DNA of 64,000 bases from Adiantum capillus-veneris (GCA_014529385.2 CM043950.1:69060935-69124934), one strand, 5' to 3'. Shown: positions 35,012 to 47,212, counted from the stretch's first letter. Numbers and translations: made by a program. Notes: generated from the letters alone by a model not told the origin.

Positions 35012-35639
35012 AGATTACCTTGTAAACCCACTTGAGGTATTGATCTCAAAGTGGTTTGTGGATGCCCTTCTCTTGGGGGTAGCATATGCCTTAAGTGTGA
35101 TAGAGTATTACCAACATTTGTGGATGTGAGTGAGGTCGCTATGACTTTTATAGGTTTTGCCAAGAAAGGGGTCTACTAGAAGCTACCCCCTTGCTACAAG
35201 AGCAAGCTCACACTCGCCCTAGAATGCTATTTTAAGCCTAGTAAGGCCTGGCGTGCCATCTACTGCTTCTACACTACCCATTTAGTCAATTTATAGGAAA
35301 TCTTTTTCCTTTGCTACTCCTTTATAGTTGCTTCCTTGCTTGATCTGAGTGCCACACTGTCCCCATGTGCAATTCATGTGATACCTCATCCATTCTAGAC
35401 AATATAATTGCATGATTTTCAACCCTTATAAATTACAAAAGATCTACCAAATTCTAAATTCCATCGAAGCTTCAATCTAGGTTTCAAGGATTTAGATTTG
35501 TCCATTTTCAAAGAAAAAAATTTATGTGCAAAGTAATGCTTACCGTAAGATTCATAAAATATCATACTTTATCTAATTTGGAATCTCCTTGAGCCATTTA
35601 TAATAAAAGAATGTTACCTTTTAGTGGGTAAAAGGGTAG
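35012..35639. other. Intergenic DNA
   Basis: Nothing is recognised. Confidence 0.4.
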
Positions 35640-37475
35640 GTACCTGACACACAGTCTACGCCACCCAATGAAGAGAACAAGGATGATTCCTCCAACATGA
35701 AGTAGAAAGATCTATACTAGAGAGAACCATATCTCCACCAAATACCACTCCACTTTTTCGCTTCTAACATTAGGTGCGAGTACAACCAAGAGGATGATGA
35801 AGATTATAAAGATGAAGCTTCCAATGGCACGAAAAAGAACAAAGAACCATCTCCACCCAAGCTAGAAAAGAATCTTGAAGAACCTACATAACTTAAAGTA
35901 TCCAAGATGGACCAAAGTGTTGAGCAAGCTGGACCTACTTCAGCAAAACATAGTTAAAGACAAGGGAAAGGCCATCCGCTTACATGATCTTAAGGAATAA
36001 GCTAGCCTGCAAGCTCAATGTGATAAGAAAATGCAAAAGCTGTTGTATAAAATAGTAAAGACCCAAGTTGGGTGGTCCAAGAGAAACAAGTGCAAGATGC
36101 TATAGGGGAGCTTGCTTTTCAAGTGTGGTTGGTTCCATGCTCTTCTACAAGCGAGGATCCAAGAATCCTTTTTAAAAATCCCAAGGGAAGCCACAAGCCA
36201 AAAAGGAAAAAGCAACCACCTATCTAGACTACGCCCTCTTCAAAACAAACTCCTCTAAAGAAAAAAAACCCCGGCCTCAGGAGACAAAAAGGAAGATGGA
36301 TCATGTTAGAATCACTCACACATTCCTATGCGTGAAGAGCTCAACAAAGACTAGCAAAAGCCAAATCCACAATAGAGGTCATTTGAAAGAAGATCTTGAG
36401 ATGGAAACCGAGCACGACAAGCCACAAACCACCCTAACTATTGAGGATGTTTTAGAATTTCTATTCCATACTAATTTGCAGGTTAGGGAGCTAAAAAGGA
36501 AAATATCTAGAGAGATAAGAAATTGGGCAAAGTTAAAAGTTTCACCTATGGATGCCCAAAATTGATGCACCCTAGGTGTATCCAGCTGTAACATATACAA
36601 CACGCCCAAGAAGCTCAAAAATTTTATTTATCTTTTTGTGTACCAAAGGATGTGATCGAACTGGAGATAGAAATAGCCACCAAAATGAATGGCAATTGTT
36701 TCCAAGAAATAATGTGCATTAGAGATAGGCTTCAATAGAAAAGGGATCTCCTAAGACTAGCGGTCCATAAATAGCAATCCCATAGCACTACTCACTAGAC
36801 AACAAGAGTTGGCCATCACAAAAAGAAACAAACTCCTAGCCAAAAGAAATAAGGAAAAGAATATTCTTAAAGCTTTTCTAAAGGAAACAAAGAAAAGTGA
36901 GCCAATTATGGTGGATGTTATTGAGGCTAATCAAGATCTACAAAATGTGTCTCTTGAAATCAAAATCTAAAGGTCTAGCTCACACCTACAACAGAGGCTA
37001 AAGAAATTGTCAAGGAAGACTACATCTTATTGTAGGACCACTCATCTCCTTCTAGCAAGCTCTACTACAAGAGCTTGCTAGAAGAAGATAGCACTACCCC
37101 AAGATATTTCTCAAGTGGTTACTCCAATTGAAGTGATTGCATACATTAGTAAGCGGTGATTGCAACCCAACCTCTAGCCACTGAACAACAAGAAGCAGCA
37201 CGACTCCAATAGAATTTGAGCAATCAAAGCTACAAGCAATGGAGGAGCAATGGTGGCCAAAGACAAAGAAGTTACTACCAAGCCAATCAATCCACTACAC
37301 AAGAAGCTCTTTGCAAGGTTGAAGCCACTACAAATTAGGCCATAAGTGAACAACTAGAAGAAAAAAGGGATTAGCAGGTTAAACAAGCGGAGGAGCTCCA
37401 CAAAAAGACCAAAGGTGGTCCTCTCAAAGCAAGCTTTATCTATCTAGGCTCTATAAGCATATTATCTCTACCTAA

Positions 37476-38299
37476 TGTTATGTAAATGGCCTATGAATTT
37501 TGAGAGTAGCGGAATTAGAAAATTAGATGAAGCACTTTTGTGAGATTAGTTTGTGAGCATAACGGGTGAACTTAATTAATGGTAGCAACATAAACACGGT
37601 ACTTAGTTAACTTGGCATAAACAATACTTTTTCAAGAGAGATAGAGTTTAGAGAACATGACAATAGTTGAGGACCGGATTCATATGGAGCCGGTCACACC
37701 TCCAATATTTGTAGTATAGTTTCTCCCATCAAGAGAGACTTGGTACAATACAATCTTTGTGTTCCTTGTGACCTAGGTGATGCAATGAAGATGGAAAGCT
37801 TCATGCATTACAGGCATAACATAAAACTTTGTAGAAAGCATTAACTATCCCAAGCCTTGGTCCCAAGGCCTCAAACACCTTCAAAGGTGGAGAGAGCTAG
37901 CGGGGAATGAGGATAGGGAAGAGGAAGAAGAAACATTCCATAGGAGAAAGAAATAGTTCCTCACTTATCATTACTCTTCTTTCTAGCATACATAATAGCA
38001 TAGTAATGAAGATGGAGAAGATGGCAAGCTTAAGCATTGAAGCATGGCTCTTGGTTGGATTTTCATTCCATAGCCAAGAGTGTTGGTGTAGGATCTCACT
38101 TCTCACAAGCTTGGAGAAGGAGGTGGAGTTCCTGATCTTTTTCCAAGTGAGAATGGTTCCACAAAATGAGTGTGTGTGTGTGTGTGTATAAGCACATGTC
38201 TATATTCTAACCCTTGTTCCCTTTTTAGTATCCCACATTAAATGATCAGTTTAATATGAGAAAATCATTTGGGTTGGGTAGATATTAGATTTAATGACA
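37476..38299 (-). repeat. Solo gypsy LTR with target duplication CCTAA
   Basis: Homologous to LTRs A, B and D in minus orientation, but only 824 bp because about 700 bp in the middle are missing. The ends are TGTTAT...ATGACA on plus. CCTAA precedes it (37471-37475) and follows it (38300-38304). A solo LTR normally results from recombination between the two LTRs of an inserted element. A short GT tract lies at 38169-38187. Confidence 0.85.
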
Positions 38300-38519
38300 C
38301 CTAATGTCAACCCCATTACCTTCAATCAAGAGGTTGAAGATCCAAAAGCGCGTAGCCAAAGTAATGCGGACCACCTTTCAATCTTTATCAGCCACCCAGA
38401 AGTGAAAGTGGTAGAGAGAGGCAAGTAAGCTAGCAAACACTCCTTGATGAAGTGGAAGAGTCTTCTCCTTCACCGCCATTCCACTACATCACTCGTGTCT
38501 TTTGTAGTATCAAAATTGT

Positions 38520-38790
38520 TATGGTTCACACTACCTCCACATGTACATACTTTTAGACCAAGGATCATAGAATTGACCTTATTATAGGTAGTCAACCTCC
38601 TCATATGGAACCTTATAGGCAAAATCCCATTCCACAAAAGAAAATTCAAAATCCATTGAACTACTTGACAAAGTCTTGATACAACCTTCTAATATCCCTT
38701 TGGAGCCCCTATTTTTTTAGTTGAAAAGAACGATAAGACCTATAGGATATGTATAGACTACATCAGTATCACAATCTCCTTTCACTTGTA
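38520..38790 (+). pseudogene. Gypsy F reverse transcriptase, N-terminal fragment
   Basis: 'DHRIDLIIGSQPPHMEPYRQ' at about 38567-38626 matches the conserved linker before gypsy RT. Traces of the first RT strands follow ('SLWSPYFF' and 'MYRLHQYHN' in shifted frames). It ends at the minus-strand copia gag. Confidence 0.65.
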
Positions 38791-39782
38791 TTGGACCCTC
38801 TAGTTAATCCAGCCTCTTTTGCCTTCAATTTCGAACATTGCTTGATCAAGTGATCATTAGCTTTACAATAATGGCAATGCATCTTCTTTTTGCCCTTATT
38901 ACCAAAATTTTCAGACGAAGTGCTGCCAGCAGAAGCATTAAGAATAGAAGATTTCCCACTCGCAGAAGAACCATGAGAAGTGGTTACATTGTTGGTACCA
39001 CCTTTTCTTTGAGCAACAATAAAAGCCTGTTCAATTGCACGTTGTTTAGCCCTATTTTTTCTAGAAAGTGACTCTTGCAACAGCAATGTGCATAATGCAT
39101 CATACTTGACAACTTCAGGATTTCCTTGGGTCATAAGTCTCCAAGTACTAGCAAAAGTCTGGTAAGAATCTAGCAAAGCATCAAGAACAATCTGCACAAG
39201 GGAACTGTCAGAAATGACTTCTCCTACAAAAATAATTTGCTCATTTATATCCTTGACACTAGCAAGGAAAGTGTCCATTTCATCTTCCTTATGCATAATC
39301 TTTGACTCCAACTCTTTACGCAGCAATGCAATTTTTGCCTCATTGCGACTTGCCTAAAAACCAGTTAGAATATCCCAAGCCTATTTTCTATATTTTGTTG
39401 AGCAAATATGAGGAGTAATAGTACGCTTCACAGAAAATGCAATGAAAGCATAATCATGGGCATCTTTTGCATCCCAACGAGCTTGCTCAGTCATAGACAA
39501 AATAGCTATGGCAGCAGCAATCCTGCCACTAAAACCTACAACATCCTCAACAACGCCTACATACTCAAAACCAGGACGTACATCAATGCCCTGCACAATA
39601 TTCCAAACACCCTTTGACACAAGGACATGTTGCATCATATAAGCCCACATCGGATAATTATCCCCATCCAATCTATCCTCAGCAGCAAACATTTTGAACA
39701 CATCTATGTTGTTGTCAGCCGTGGAAAATGTTGCACCTGATGTGAAAACTGCCCAAAAAGAGGAGAAACAAAGTGGGAACAA
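38769..39782 (-). pseudogene. Copia gag polyprotein remnant
   Basis: Two open minus-strand segments (39782-39381, 133 codons; 39326-38769, 185 codons) belong to one frame interrupted by a stop at about 39355. The first contains 'DRLDGDNYPMWAYMMQHVLV', the N-terminal copia gag signature. The second contains a UBN2-type gag segment and the knuckle 'CHYCKANDHLIKQC' (CX2CX4HX4C). Protease, integrase and RT are absent; the copy is cut at about 38790 next to gypsy F. Confidence 0.8.
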
Positions 39783-40035
39783 CAGGTGCTATATAGCACA
39801 AACCGTAGAATCTTGTAAGGGATTGGTTATGCAAAAAATGGCACTGACAAAATTATGCACAAAATGACAAAAGAGCATGTGCAGTACTGTCTGTAGTGGA
39901 AACGAAGGCCGAAATGAGCTCAAATAAAAATTCTGAGGAGATTGAATGGACACTCACCAAAGCCCACAAAAATCGGAGAAAGTGAGCACGTGTGTGTTGG
40001 AGCTGCTGGCGACTAAGCCCGAGAGACTGCAACCT

Positions 40036-40047
40036 GCTTGATACCAA
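40036..40047 (-). promoter_or_regulatory. Primer-binding site of the copia gag element
   Basis: On the minus strand TTGGTATCAAGC, a common copia variant of the initiator tRNA-Met complement, lies between the probable LTR and gag. Confidence 0.65.
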
Positions 40048-40051
40048 TTTT

Positions 40052-40262
40052 TGGAATTAGGGTTGCAGGAAAACACACACAGCTTGGAGAAGACGAAGGA
40101 AACTCAAGGCACACAACACAAAGTGTATTACTTAGTGTGCAATGGAAAGATAAGATAGCCCTAGAGTGATGGGTGTATATACAATGCACAGGGGGGAAAA
40201 CCTCCTAGTGAGGGCAAAAATGCCCCGACAGCCCTAAGTGTCTTCACACTATTACTACCACA
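40052..40262 (-). repeat. Probable copia LTR (about 210 bp)
   Basis: From TGGAATTAGG (plus) next to the primer site to a possible end at 'taccaca' (40262). Both ends fit TG...CA, but no second LTR or target duplication confirms the far end. Confidence 0.45.
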
Positions 40263-40421
40263 CGTATATGGTACTAGAGAAGTCATATTGCAAAAAAGTA
40301 ATAATTAATAAGCAAACTCAATACACCAAATTAAATTCAAATACTCATCAAATTGACATATCTCTTGCATGATGACTATGAAATTGCAAATGGCTGATCT
40401 CACAAGATCCAAAGACCATGT

Positions 40422-40435
40422 CTTTGATACCAAAT
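40422..40435 (-). promoter_or_regulatory. Primer-site-like motif of another copia LTR
   Basis: On the minus strand TTTGGTATCAAAGACATGG follows '...CTCACA', the layout of an LTR end plus initiator-Met primer site. No LTR partner or convincing gag follows, so this is a probable relic. Confidence 0.4.
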
Positions 40436-40899
40436 GTGAGACCTTTGTCTCATGACGACGACGAATTCCATTTGCACATAGATAACTCAAAGAGAGAGAA
40501 GATGAAAAATCAGAATATTGTGTGTAACTCTGCGCCCAACCTTATACAAGAAAAGCTCTTGCCCTTGATGCTCCATTAGAGCATCCTCCATTAGCCCTTG
40601 GCATTCCCATCCAACGTTTGCAAATCTTCCTTCTTATAAGCTCTCCAGAGCACAAGCCACATCCCTAGCAAAATGTAGCAATCCATGGCTAACATAGGAA
40701 CCTTTACCCTTGTGTACTGCAGTCACACTTGACATGCTTGGCCATCCAGCTTACTTACACACTTGGGCTTGGTCTATCTTTAGGACCTATTCCTTGTCCG
40801 ATGACCTTAGCTACATGTATCTCATAGATTTGCTAATGTTTCACTGCTTGTGACGTTGTAAATACACCAATTTTTACTAGATATCTAGCAATTTTAATA

Positions 40900-41297
40900 T
40901 TATTTGATTTCAAGTTCATTACATGTGTCTAGTTGTGGTCTCATTTTGTCAGTTTAGGGTTTTTTTCTATGTTGGGGCCGTGAGCACTTGAGGTTGGGGT
41001 GGTAGCCCGCTTTGGGTGGTGGCTCTCATGGTAGCTTTGTAAAGTTGTCTCAACAATGGTCTTGTATTTGTTTTGTGTTGGTTTTGGGCTTCCCTGTAAA
41101 AAGCTCCTATGGACTCTTTGATGCGATTGTAAGTCTGTATGTTATGGTTGATGGGAGTGAAAGGTGTGGATGGTTGGCTATCTTTGCTGCTGTGGTGCCT
41201 TGGCTCATGTTGAGCATGGCTTTTAGTGTAATTCTTTTTGCAATGATATTATATATACAACTCACAATTGTGAGTACTGGAAGGGAAAAAAAAAAGT
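40900..41297 (+). mobile_element. LINE 3' end (plus)
   Basis: A GT-rich 3' region ends with the stem-loop CTCAC-AATT-GTGAG (41261-41274), then 'tactgg' and a poly-A tract at about 41286-41297. The same stem-loop and tail layout recurs at 44236, 50625 and 55380 on the minus strand. The upstream boundary is uncertain. Confidence 0.6.
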
Positions 41298-42193
41298 TAT
41301 TTTTGTTTCTATGTGTTCTTAATCAAAATGTTGTCAAAATGATGTGTGCTCTTCTCAAATGGTTGAATTGATTTTGTTGAACATGTTTGCCTACTCAAGT
41401 TTTTCCTTTTCTCACTTCAAACAACTACTTGAAGTTATATGTTGTTTTCAATTGTTTTCATGGTTTGTGCAAAGGTCAAGCGCAAATTCTTATCGAAATG
41501 CCTAAAGACGCAAATTTGATTATTGTAACATCATTAACATGCTAAATCGCATCGGACTGACTTAATAATTATTAATATACCCCTTTGATCCTCGCAAATT
41601 GCTGCTCTAGATTCTATGCTTTTGTGGTAAAGGACCTCTAACCTAAAGGTAGATGATTTGTATTTTAACACACCAAGGTATTGTGCAAGCATCTTAGATT
41701 GATAAGATAAGCAGATTTGACTCATGGGTGATTATTGTAACCATATTTTTCTTTTGTTTCAATAAGGTTTTTGCTTGAAGCTCGTGTCTCTTTATGTTGT
41801 GGATGACTTTATTGTGTTGCAAATTTGGTTTTGTGATATGGATATATTTATTTTTCTTTTATGATATGTTTATAGACATAGGTCTCTTTATTAGTCACGA
41901 TTGGCTATTTCTGAGGCAAAACTGCATACGAAGTTCAATTTATGAAGTTTATGCAAGGTGTACAGACACATGTGTATAGCAGGAAGAATGGGTCCAATAG
42001 TGTACACATGTATTGTGTAATATGGGGCAAATAGAGAGAAGTTAAGATAGATATCTATAGAGACCAAGTATATATTTTCCCTACCTAATTTGAGGTCGAA
42101 CGGCCATAGCTACTTTGGTAACAACCTCGATATCAAACAACCTTTGTTTAATCCTAGATGACATCCTCAAGCTCTACAACCTTCGTATTGTAG

Positions 42194-42195
<2 letters not shown>
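41298..42195. other. Intergenic DNA
   Basis: No gene or repeat is recognised. Confidence 0.4.

Positions 42196-42241
<46 letters not shown>
42196..42241. repeat. (CT)n microsatellite
   Basis: An uninterrupted CT run followed by a short AC run. Unlike the copia-like LTRs at 4518 and 7781, its flanks do not match them. Confidence 0.95.
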
Positions 42242-42246
<5 letters not shown>

Positions 42247-42584
42247 CACACACAAATTGCCTTCGTATAAGTGCACATAATGATCATGTTTGACATCACC
42301 ACCAGAGATGACGAAAAGTGTCATTGTAAATATTATGTAACGATGGGATTGAAAGTAACACTTTATCAAATTTCAATTATTGCATCCTTTTCGTTCAATT
42401 ATGACATTTGACATCTCCTCTAGGGCAAAGGGATCCATGGTGTGTGAGTGCCCTAAGGATCCCAAAACCCTAGTCATCATCTTAAACGTTGAGAGACTAA
42501 ACACCTTGAGCTGGACAAGAAGCCTATCCAAGTTTAGCTAGAAACATAATAGGAAAGAGCTCCACGTGTTTCTCGTGTAGATAC

Positions 42585-42690
42585 TCATTGGGGGAGTGGT
42601 TAAGGCATATGAATGCTAAGGGGTTTGAGGGTTGGGTACAACCCTAGGTAGCTTTGCTTTGCTTTTTGTCAAAGTTGGGAGATATGCACT
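42585..42690 (+). mobile_element. Possible tRNA-derived SINE remnant
   Basis: 'gggagtggttaaggca' resembles the D-arm and A-box of Leu/Ser tRNAs. About 35 bp later, 'gggttgggtacaaccc' could be a degraded T-arm (GGGTT/AACCC stem) with a poor B-box. 'ctttgctttgctttttgtc' follows, as could a SINE tail region. No poly-A tail or target duplication was found. Confidence 0.4.
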
Positions 42691-44235
42691 CCCAACCAAT
42701 GTTCGAGAAAAATGTGTCTCAAATAACAATTGTGTTTGAAATTAAAAAATGCCGGTTGAGAGGAGAATGAAAAGGAAAAATTCCACCTGGAAAATAGCGT
42801 AAATGTTTGAGGAAAATATTGTTGAATTGATTAAAATTATCTTTCATTTTCAAAATTAACTCTTCAAAATTGATAAAAAAGAATTGTGTATGGTTACCAA
42901 AATCATTTTCCCGACAAACACTACTCCCAACCTACACTTCCGATCATCTTATCCACACCTCATAAAGAGGGGTTTCCACTTAGTGTCCTTGTATGCGTGT
43001 GGCCTACCTACCATCATTTGGTAAAAAGAGAAGGGGTGGTGAAATAGCTCTCCTAAGTACCCCACTTCTAATTAATGCATAGAGAGTAAAGTAAGAGAAT
43101 ACAGCATTTAATAATTACGTTGAGAGGTACCTTTTGTGGTACGTAATGTTAGCTTTACTTGCCTTTTGCAGTAAAAGGAGGTACTATGTCTCCTAAAGTT
43201 TCTCACTTTTACATGGGCTCCAAAAAGTAGATTTTAAACCCATTGAGGAAACTTAAGGATGATATGCTATCGAAAAGCAAAGTATGAGATCGTGAATATT
43301 CAGCTCTTATTAGCTTATTAGCTATAGAAACTCAAATATGTAACTTCAATTGTCCTTTATAAACTTATTGCTAACTAGTTCTCTGTCTTTCTCTCACTCT
43401 CTCTCTCTCTGCGTCGTTGTGCTCTCGGAGTTACAGGCCACACCTGTTGCTTGAAGGAGCTTCTGACATGCGACAGTGTGGGAAAGAACCGAAATTCCCT
43501 CCCCCATTATCCTTAGTATAGATCCTTATATGCCAAGAGTTATGGCATAAAGTGAAAAGAGAAAAGCTTCAAAACTCTTGCTTCAATGTGAGTTAAGATC
43601 ATTGTGCCTCAATGCACCCTGATTAATCATTCAACCACAAAGAAAGTTGCAACAAGGTAGCTTGCTAGTGCACAAAAGCAGGGTGTGTGTTGATGCTTGG
43701 GCATGAGTGTCATCTTCTTTTCACCTTCAATATTGTCCCCTAGTTATAACCGGCACCCCCCCCCCCCAAACAAAAAAAAAAAAACAACAAAACCTCACTC
43801 CAATCCCGCTCTATTACCAGTAGACCGCGCCAACCGCTTTTCACAATCTTGCTATTATTCTTTTACTTCACAATCTCATGTTACTTAGGGATACATCACA
43901 TGTTCTCGCCTCTTTGAGGCCTACTCGGGGAATGCTTTTGCTATCAATTAACTACTTGGAATCAATTGTCTCTCATTGTAGGGACAAAAATTATGTATTT
44001 ATTTTGTGCCATATCTCTCTTTGAGAAAGCAATAAACCTCTCTATCCCTTTATGTGCATAGTACAAATCCTTTTCCCTAAGAAACTATTTTCCCTCCCTT
44101 TTAGCAACAAAAATTCACACAAAAATGTATGCTATGAACTAGGATTTATAACCACAGTCCACAATGTCCAAACTTGACGTTGAAAATCAAAATTGAATGA
44201 ATTTTTAATTTGCATCTAAAAGCATAAGCAATGCA
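42691..44235. other. Intergenic DNA
   Basis: A C-run followed by an A-run lies at about 43757-43784, and short CT-rich sequence at 43398-43412. No gene is recognised. Confidence 0.4.
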
Positions 44236-44500
44236 ACTTTTTTTTTTTTTTGGTAAAACTCACGAATGTGAGTAAATTATATAAGTAACCCAAAATAATT
44301 CCAAATACTAGTCATGCTCAAGATGAGCCATGACATCTTCCAACAGACACTAGTACATCGGCTTACAAGGGGGCCACCCCATGGCACTAGTGAAAAGCCA
44401 GAGACAAGGCATTGAGCCTTTATTATTGTTTTTCCATAGGAATCTCTTCACTAGTTTAAGGAGCTCCTTCCAATTGCATTTGGCTATCTTGAGCAGCGAT
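44236..44500 (-). mobile_element. LINE 3' end (minus)
   Basis: A T-run on plus (poly-A on minus) at about 44238-44251 is followed by 'ggtaaaa' and the stem-loop CTCAC-GAAT-GTGAG (44259-44272), then 3'-UTR-like sequence. It is the same family as 40900-41297, in the opposite orientation. Confidence 0.55.
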
Positions 44501-44913
44501 AAGCAATGCATTTTCTCTTCCTTTGTTGTTCTCTCATTGTCATTCAGAATGTTTAGCTAACAATGCTTCTCATGGTTATGGTACAATTCGGCTTTAGATT
44601 TTGAGGTTGTCAACTAAGATATCAAGCTTTGCCATTTGGTTCATTTGGCTATTTCTAGTTTACCTTGTTCGAGGTTGTAATATAATTGAATAGGTCCTAT
44701 TTAGGTAATAACCCTAGCACTCTTAGATTGATTGTGCAGTTTTAATCAAGACAAAGATGTACTAGCAAGAAGCAATTTTTATTTTTAACGAGTTGAGGTT
44801 TGGAGGGAGATTTGGAAGGAGCTTTTTTCATATTTTTGTTCAATTGAGCAATTTTTTTAAAAAAAACTCGCTTCACTCCAAAATCAATTTTTGGAGTGAG
44901 CTTTTTTCCTTAA
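44501..44913. other. Intergenic DNA
   Basis: Nothing is recognised. Confidence 0.4.
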
Positions 44914-44915
44914 TT

Positions 44916-44953
<38 letters not shown>

Positions 44954-44967
44954 GCGCCCACTTGCAC

Positions 44968-45016
<49 letters not shown>
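44914..45016. repeat. Opposed (CT)n and (AG)n tracts forming an inverted repeat
   Basis: A CT run (about 44916-44952) and an AG run (about 44970-45016) are separated by about 18 bp ('agcgcccacttgcacgcg'). The two runs are complementary and could fold into one hairpin. The AG run directly abuts the RBR-ligase remnant. Confidence 0.9.
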
Positions 45017-45017
<1 letters not shown>

Positions 45018-45019
<2 letters not shown>

Positions 45020-45480
45020 TAATTCCAAACAATCTTATGCCCACATGCACAGGCAACGTATACACCTGCACTTGTGAGCTGGTGTGGAACTCGATGGCAT
45101 TCTCACAGCTCGATGTAGGACACCACTTTAGTGTTCTACTATTCGCTTCTACAAAGGATCTGAGTATGTAGCGCATGTACTTCGTCTTGTTCTCTTGCAA
45201 TGCCACGAAAAAAATAAGATAATCTCCCACTGCCACATTGCAATCAGGAATGGGACATCACAACAAGAGGCAACCCAGGCCTTCACTTATAGATGTATGT
45301 GCATCTCCACCCCAACAAGACAGGCAACAACAATGGTCACAACAAGCTATTGCCTGCATCATCTCAATGGGATGATACTCTGAACAAATGCTGCATTTCA
45401 TTTCTCCAGCAACGTCATGTGGCTTGATGGCGAGGCTTTGATGTTCTAGAGCTTTACAATTTGAGTGGGAACGCCACTTA
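45018..45480 (-). pseudogene. ARIADNE-type RBR E3 ubiquitin ligase fragment (RING1-IBR)
   Basis: Minus-strand reading from about 45419 gives RING1: 'KCSICSEY', 'CCDHCCCLSCWGGDAHTSI', 'EGLGC', then 'CPIPDCNVAVGDYL'. The start of IBR follows: 'TKYMRYILRSFVEANSRTLK' and 'WCPTSSCENAIEF'. After a frameshift at about 45070 it reads 'VYVACACGHKIVWNY'. RBR ligases pass ubiquitin from RING1-bound E2 to a Cys in RING2. Breaks are a TGA at 45260-45258 within RING1, the frameshift in IBR, and Val/Tyr at positions that should be zinc-binding Cys near the end ('IVWNY' for the family's C-W-x-C). The AG tract cuts off the rest, including RING2. The RING and IBR parts are contiguous without an intron, so this may be a retrocopy. 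Confidence 0.75.
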
Positions 45481-45639
45481 AAAAGTAATCTTCAAAAACT
45501 GAATAAACATGGTCAATTTTCCACGTGTGAGTCGGTTAATGAGTCATGACAAAGCTGACGAGTACAATCCCTTGTTGAGGTCGCTTGTGGAGAGAATCAG
45601 CACAGAGGATCAAGCAATGCGAAGGGCAGCATGTATTGA

Positions 45640-45745
45640 AGGCTCACTATAATTTCAATAGAAAGGTGTGAAGTTGATGATGATGAGGTGAGAAAGTGAG
45701 CACTTCAGGGTGAAGATGATGATGAGGTGCGTAAGTGAGTACATT
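45640..45745. repeat. About 45-bp direct repeat ('gatgatgatgaggtg')
   Basis: 'gatgatgatgaggtg', then 'agaaagtgagca' or 'cgtaagtgagta', then 'ttcag', occurs twice, at about 45674 and 45715. It lies in unassigned sequence. Confidence 0.55.
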
Positions 45746-45889
45746 CAGTGTGTAGCTAGAATTAAGGCAACACCAATTGATACCATCGAGGGTAGGTGAA
45801 GCTGAGAGAACCAAAAGGTCAAGGACTTGATCTGGGAGGGGTTGCCATGGCATGTGCATGACAATGTGTGATGGCGGGCCTCAATAGCT

Positions 45890-46540
45890 TAACAATGAGG
45901 TGTTGAGCAATGACTTCAATACTTGGACTCCAGGATCTCATCCTCATGAAGGTGTAGATGCAGCTCCAAATCTTTGCACTAGATGGCATTTTGTAGATGA
46001 CACGGCTACATATTTAAATGGGAAGCCTAATGTGAATGCAAATAGAGGTATTGGGAGCCAAGTCTTGTGCTCTATAATTAAGCTTACCCACTCATGTGAA
46101 CCAGGTTGTCTTGATGTAAGTCAAATTCAAGACTTTCTAAGCATGGTCTTGATGATACTTGGGCTAGTGTGTATGCACCTAGTGCACCACACTTTCCAGG
46201 GAATCCTCGAGATAGCAATAGTGTGTTGAGATTTGTTCTTGATGCAGAGCCTTCCCAATGGAATCTAGATAGTGCACGAAACAATGCATGCAGTGTCGTG
46301 AAAATTTCCAAGCACTCACAAGGGCCCGACACTCTCGACCATGCCAACTTTCGGGCGAAAATAGAGTCTCCAATTAGTTTCCACCTGATAGCTTCAACTA
46401 CGTTGTTATGCACTCGGCCCCAATTGCAAGTGGGCCAACAGGCATTGAATAGAACAGGCATCGCCCACAGTATGGTCCAACACCTGCTTGGTCCATATAT
46501 GACGAGCGAAGTAGGCACCCTCTCAAGCTAGGTGGGTGCT
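45890..46540 (+). other. Coding-like stretch, family not recognised
   Basis: Two plus-strand frames follow each other: 45900 to about 46140 ('RWHFVDDTATYLNGKPNVNA') and about 46140-46531 ('DDTWASVYAPSAPHFPGNPR'). The composition looks like once-coding DNA with one frameshift, but I cannot name a family. It could equally be a retroelement fragment. It ends at a long TC tract. Confidence 0.3.
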
Positions 46541-46545
46541 AGTGC

Positions 46546-46664
<119 letters not shown>

Positions 46665-46919
46665 GCTAGGTTTTACTTTGTTCGAAGGCACAAGGCACAA
46701 GGTCCAACAAACCAACACGATCACAAACACTCAACTCGTCAACAAACCATTTTTCGTGGACTCGGTTAGCAGACCACCTGAAATTTTGCAAAAGAGTTCT
46801 AGTCTGTGTTTTCACAAGGACAACACTGACATTCAGCTAAAACAATAAATAGCAACTCATGTGCCTTCCGCGCAGAGATCATGGGCTCTGCCTCATCGAA
46901 TTCATCATAACCTCCTCTC

Positions 46920-46921
<2 letters not shown>

Positions 46922-46996
<75 letters not shown>

Positions 46997-47151
46997 ACAT
47001 AAGTGTGTGTGTGTGTGTGTGTGTTTGCAGAATCCTCAGATAATCAACGTATAATGGACGTGGATCAGGCACTTCTGCACTTTCATCCACGTCCATTATA
47101 CGTTGATCATCTGAGGATTCTGCAAACACACACACACACACACACATATGT

Positions 47152-47212
<61 letters not shown>

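Larger units (their letters stand above)
35640..38790 (+). mobile_element. Old Ty3/gypsy remnant F, interrupted by a solo LTR
   Basis: The plus-strand coding-like stretch 35640-37475 (Lys/Glu-rich, many stops) and 38300-38790 (recognisable gypsy RT N-terminus) become one reading frame at the junction if the solo LTR at 37476-38299 and one copy of its target duplication are ignored. The assignment of the left half to gag or linker is inferred from this continuity and order only; no zinc knuckle was seen. No LTRs of element F itself were found. Confidence 0.55.

Noticed and set aside
46140-46531. Phosphatase-like gene suggested by 'DDTWASVYAPSAPHF'
   Set aside because: The resemblance is limited to a few residues; no catalytic motif is present.
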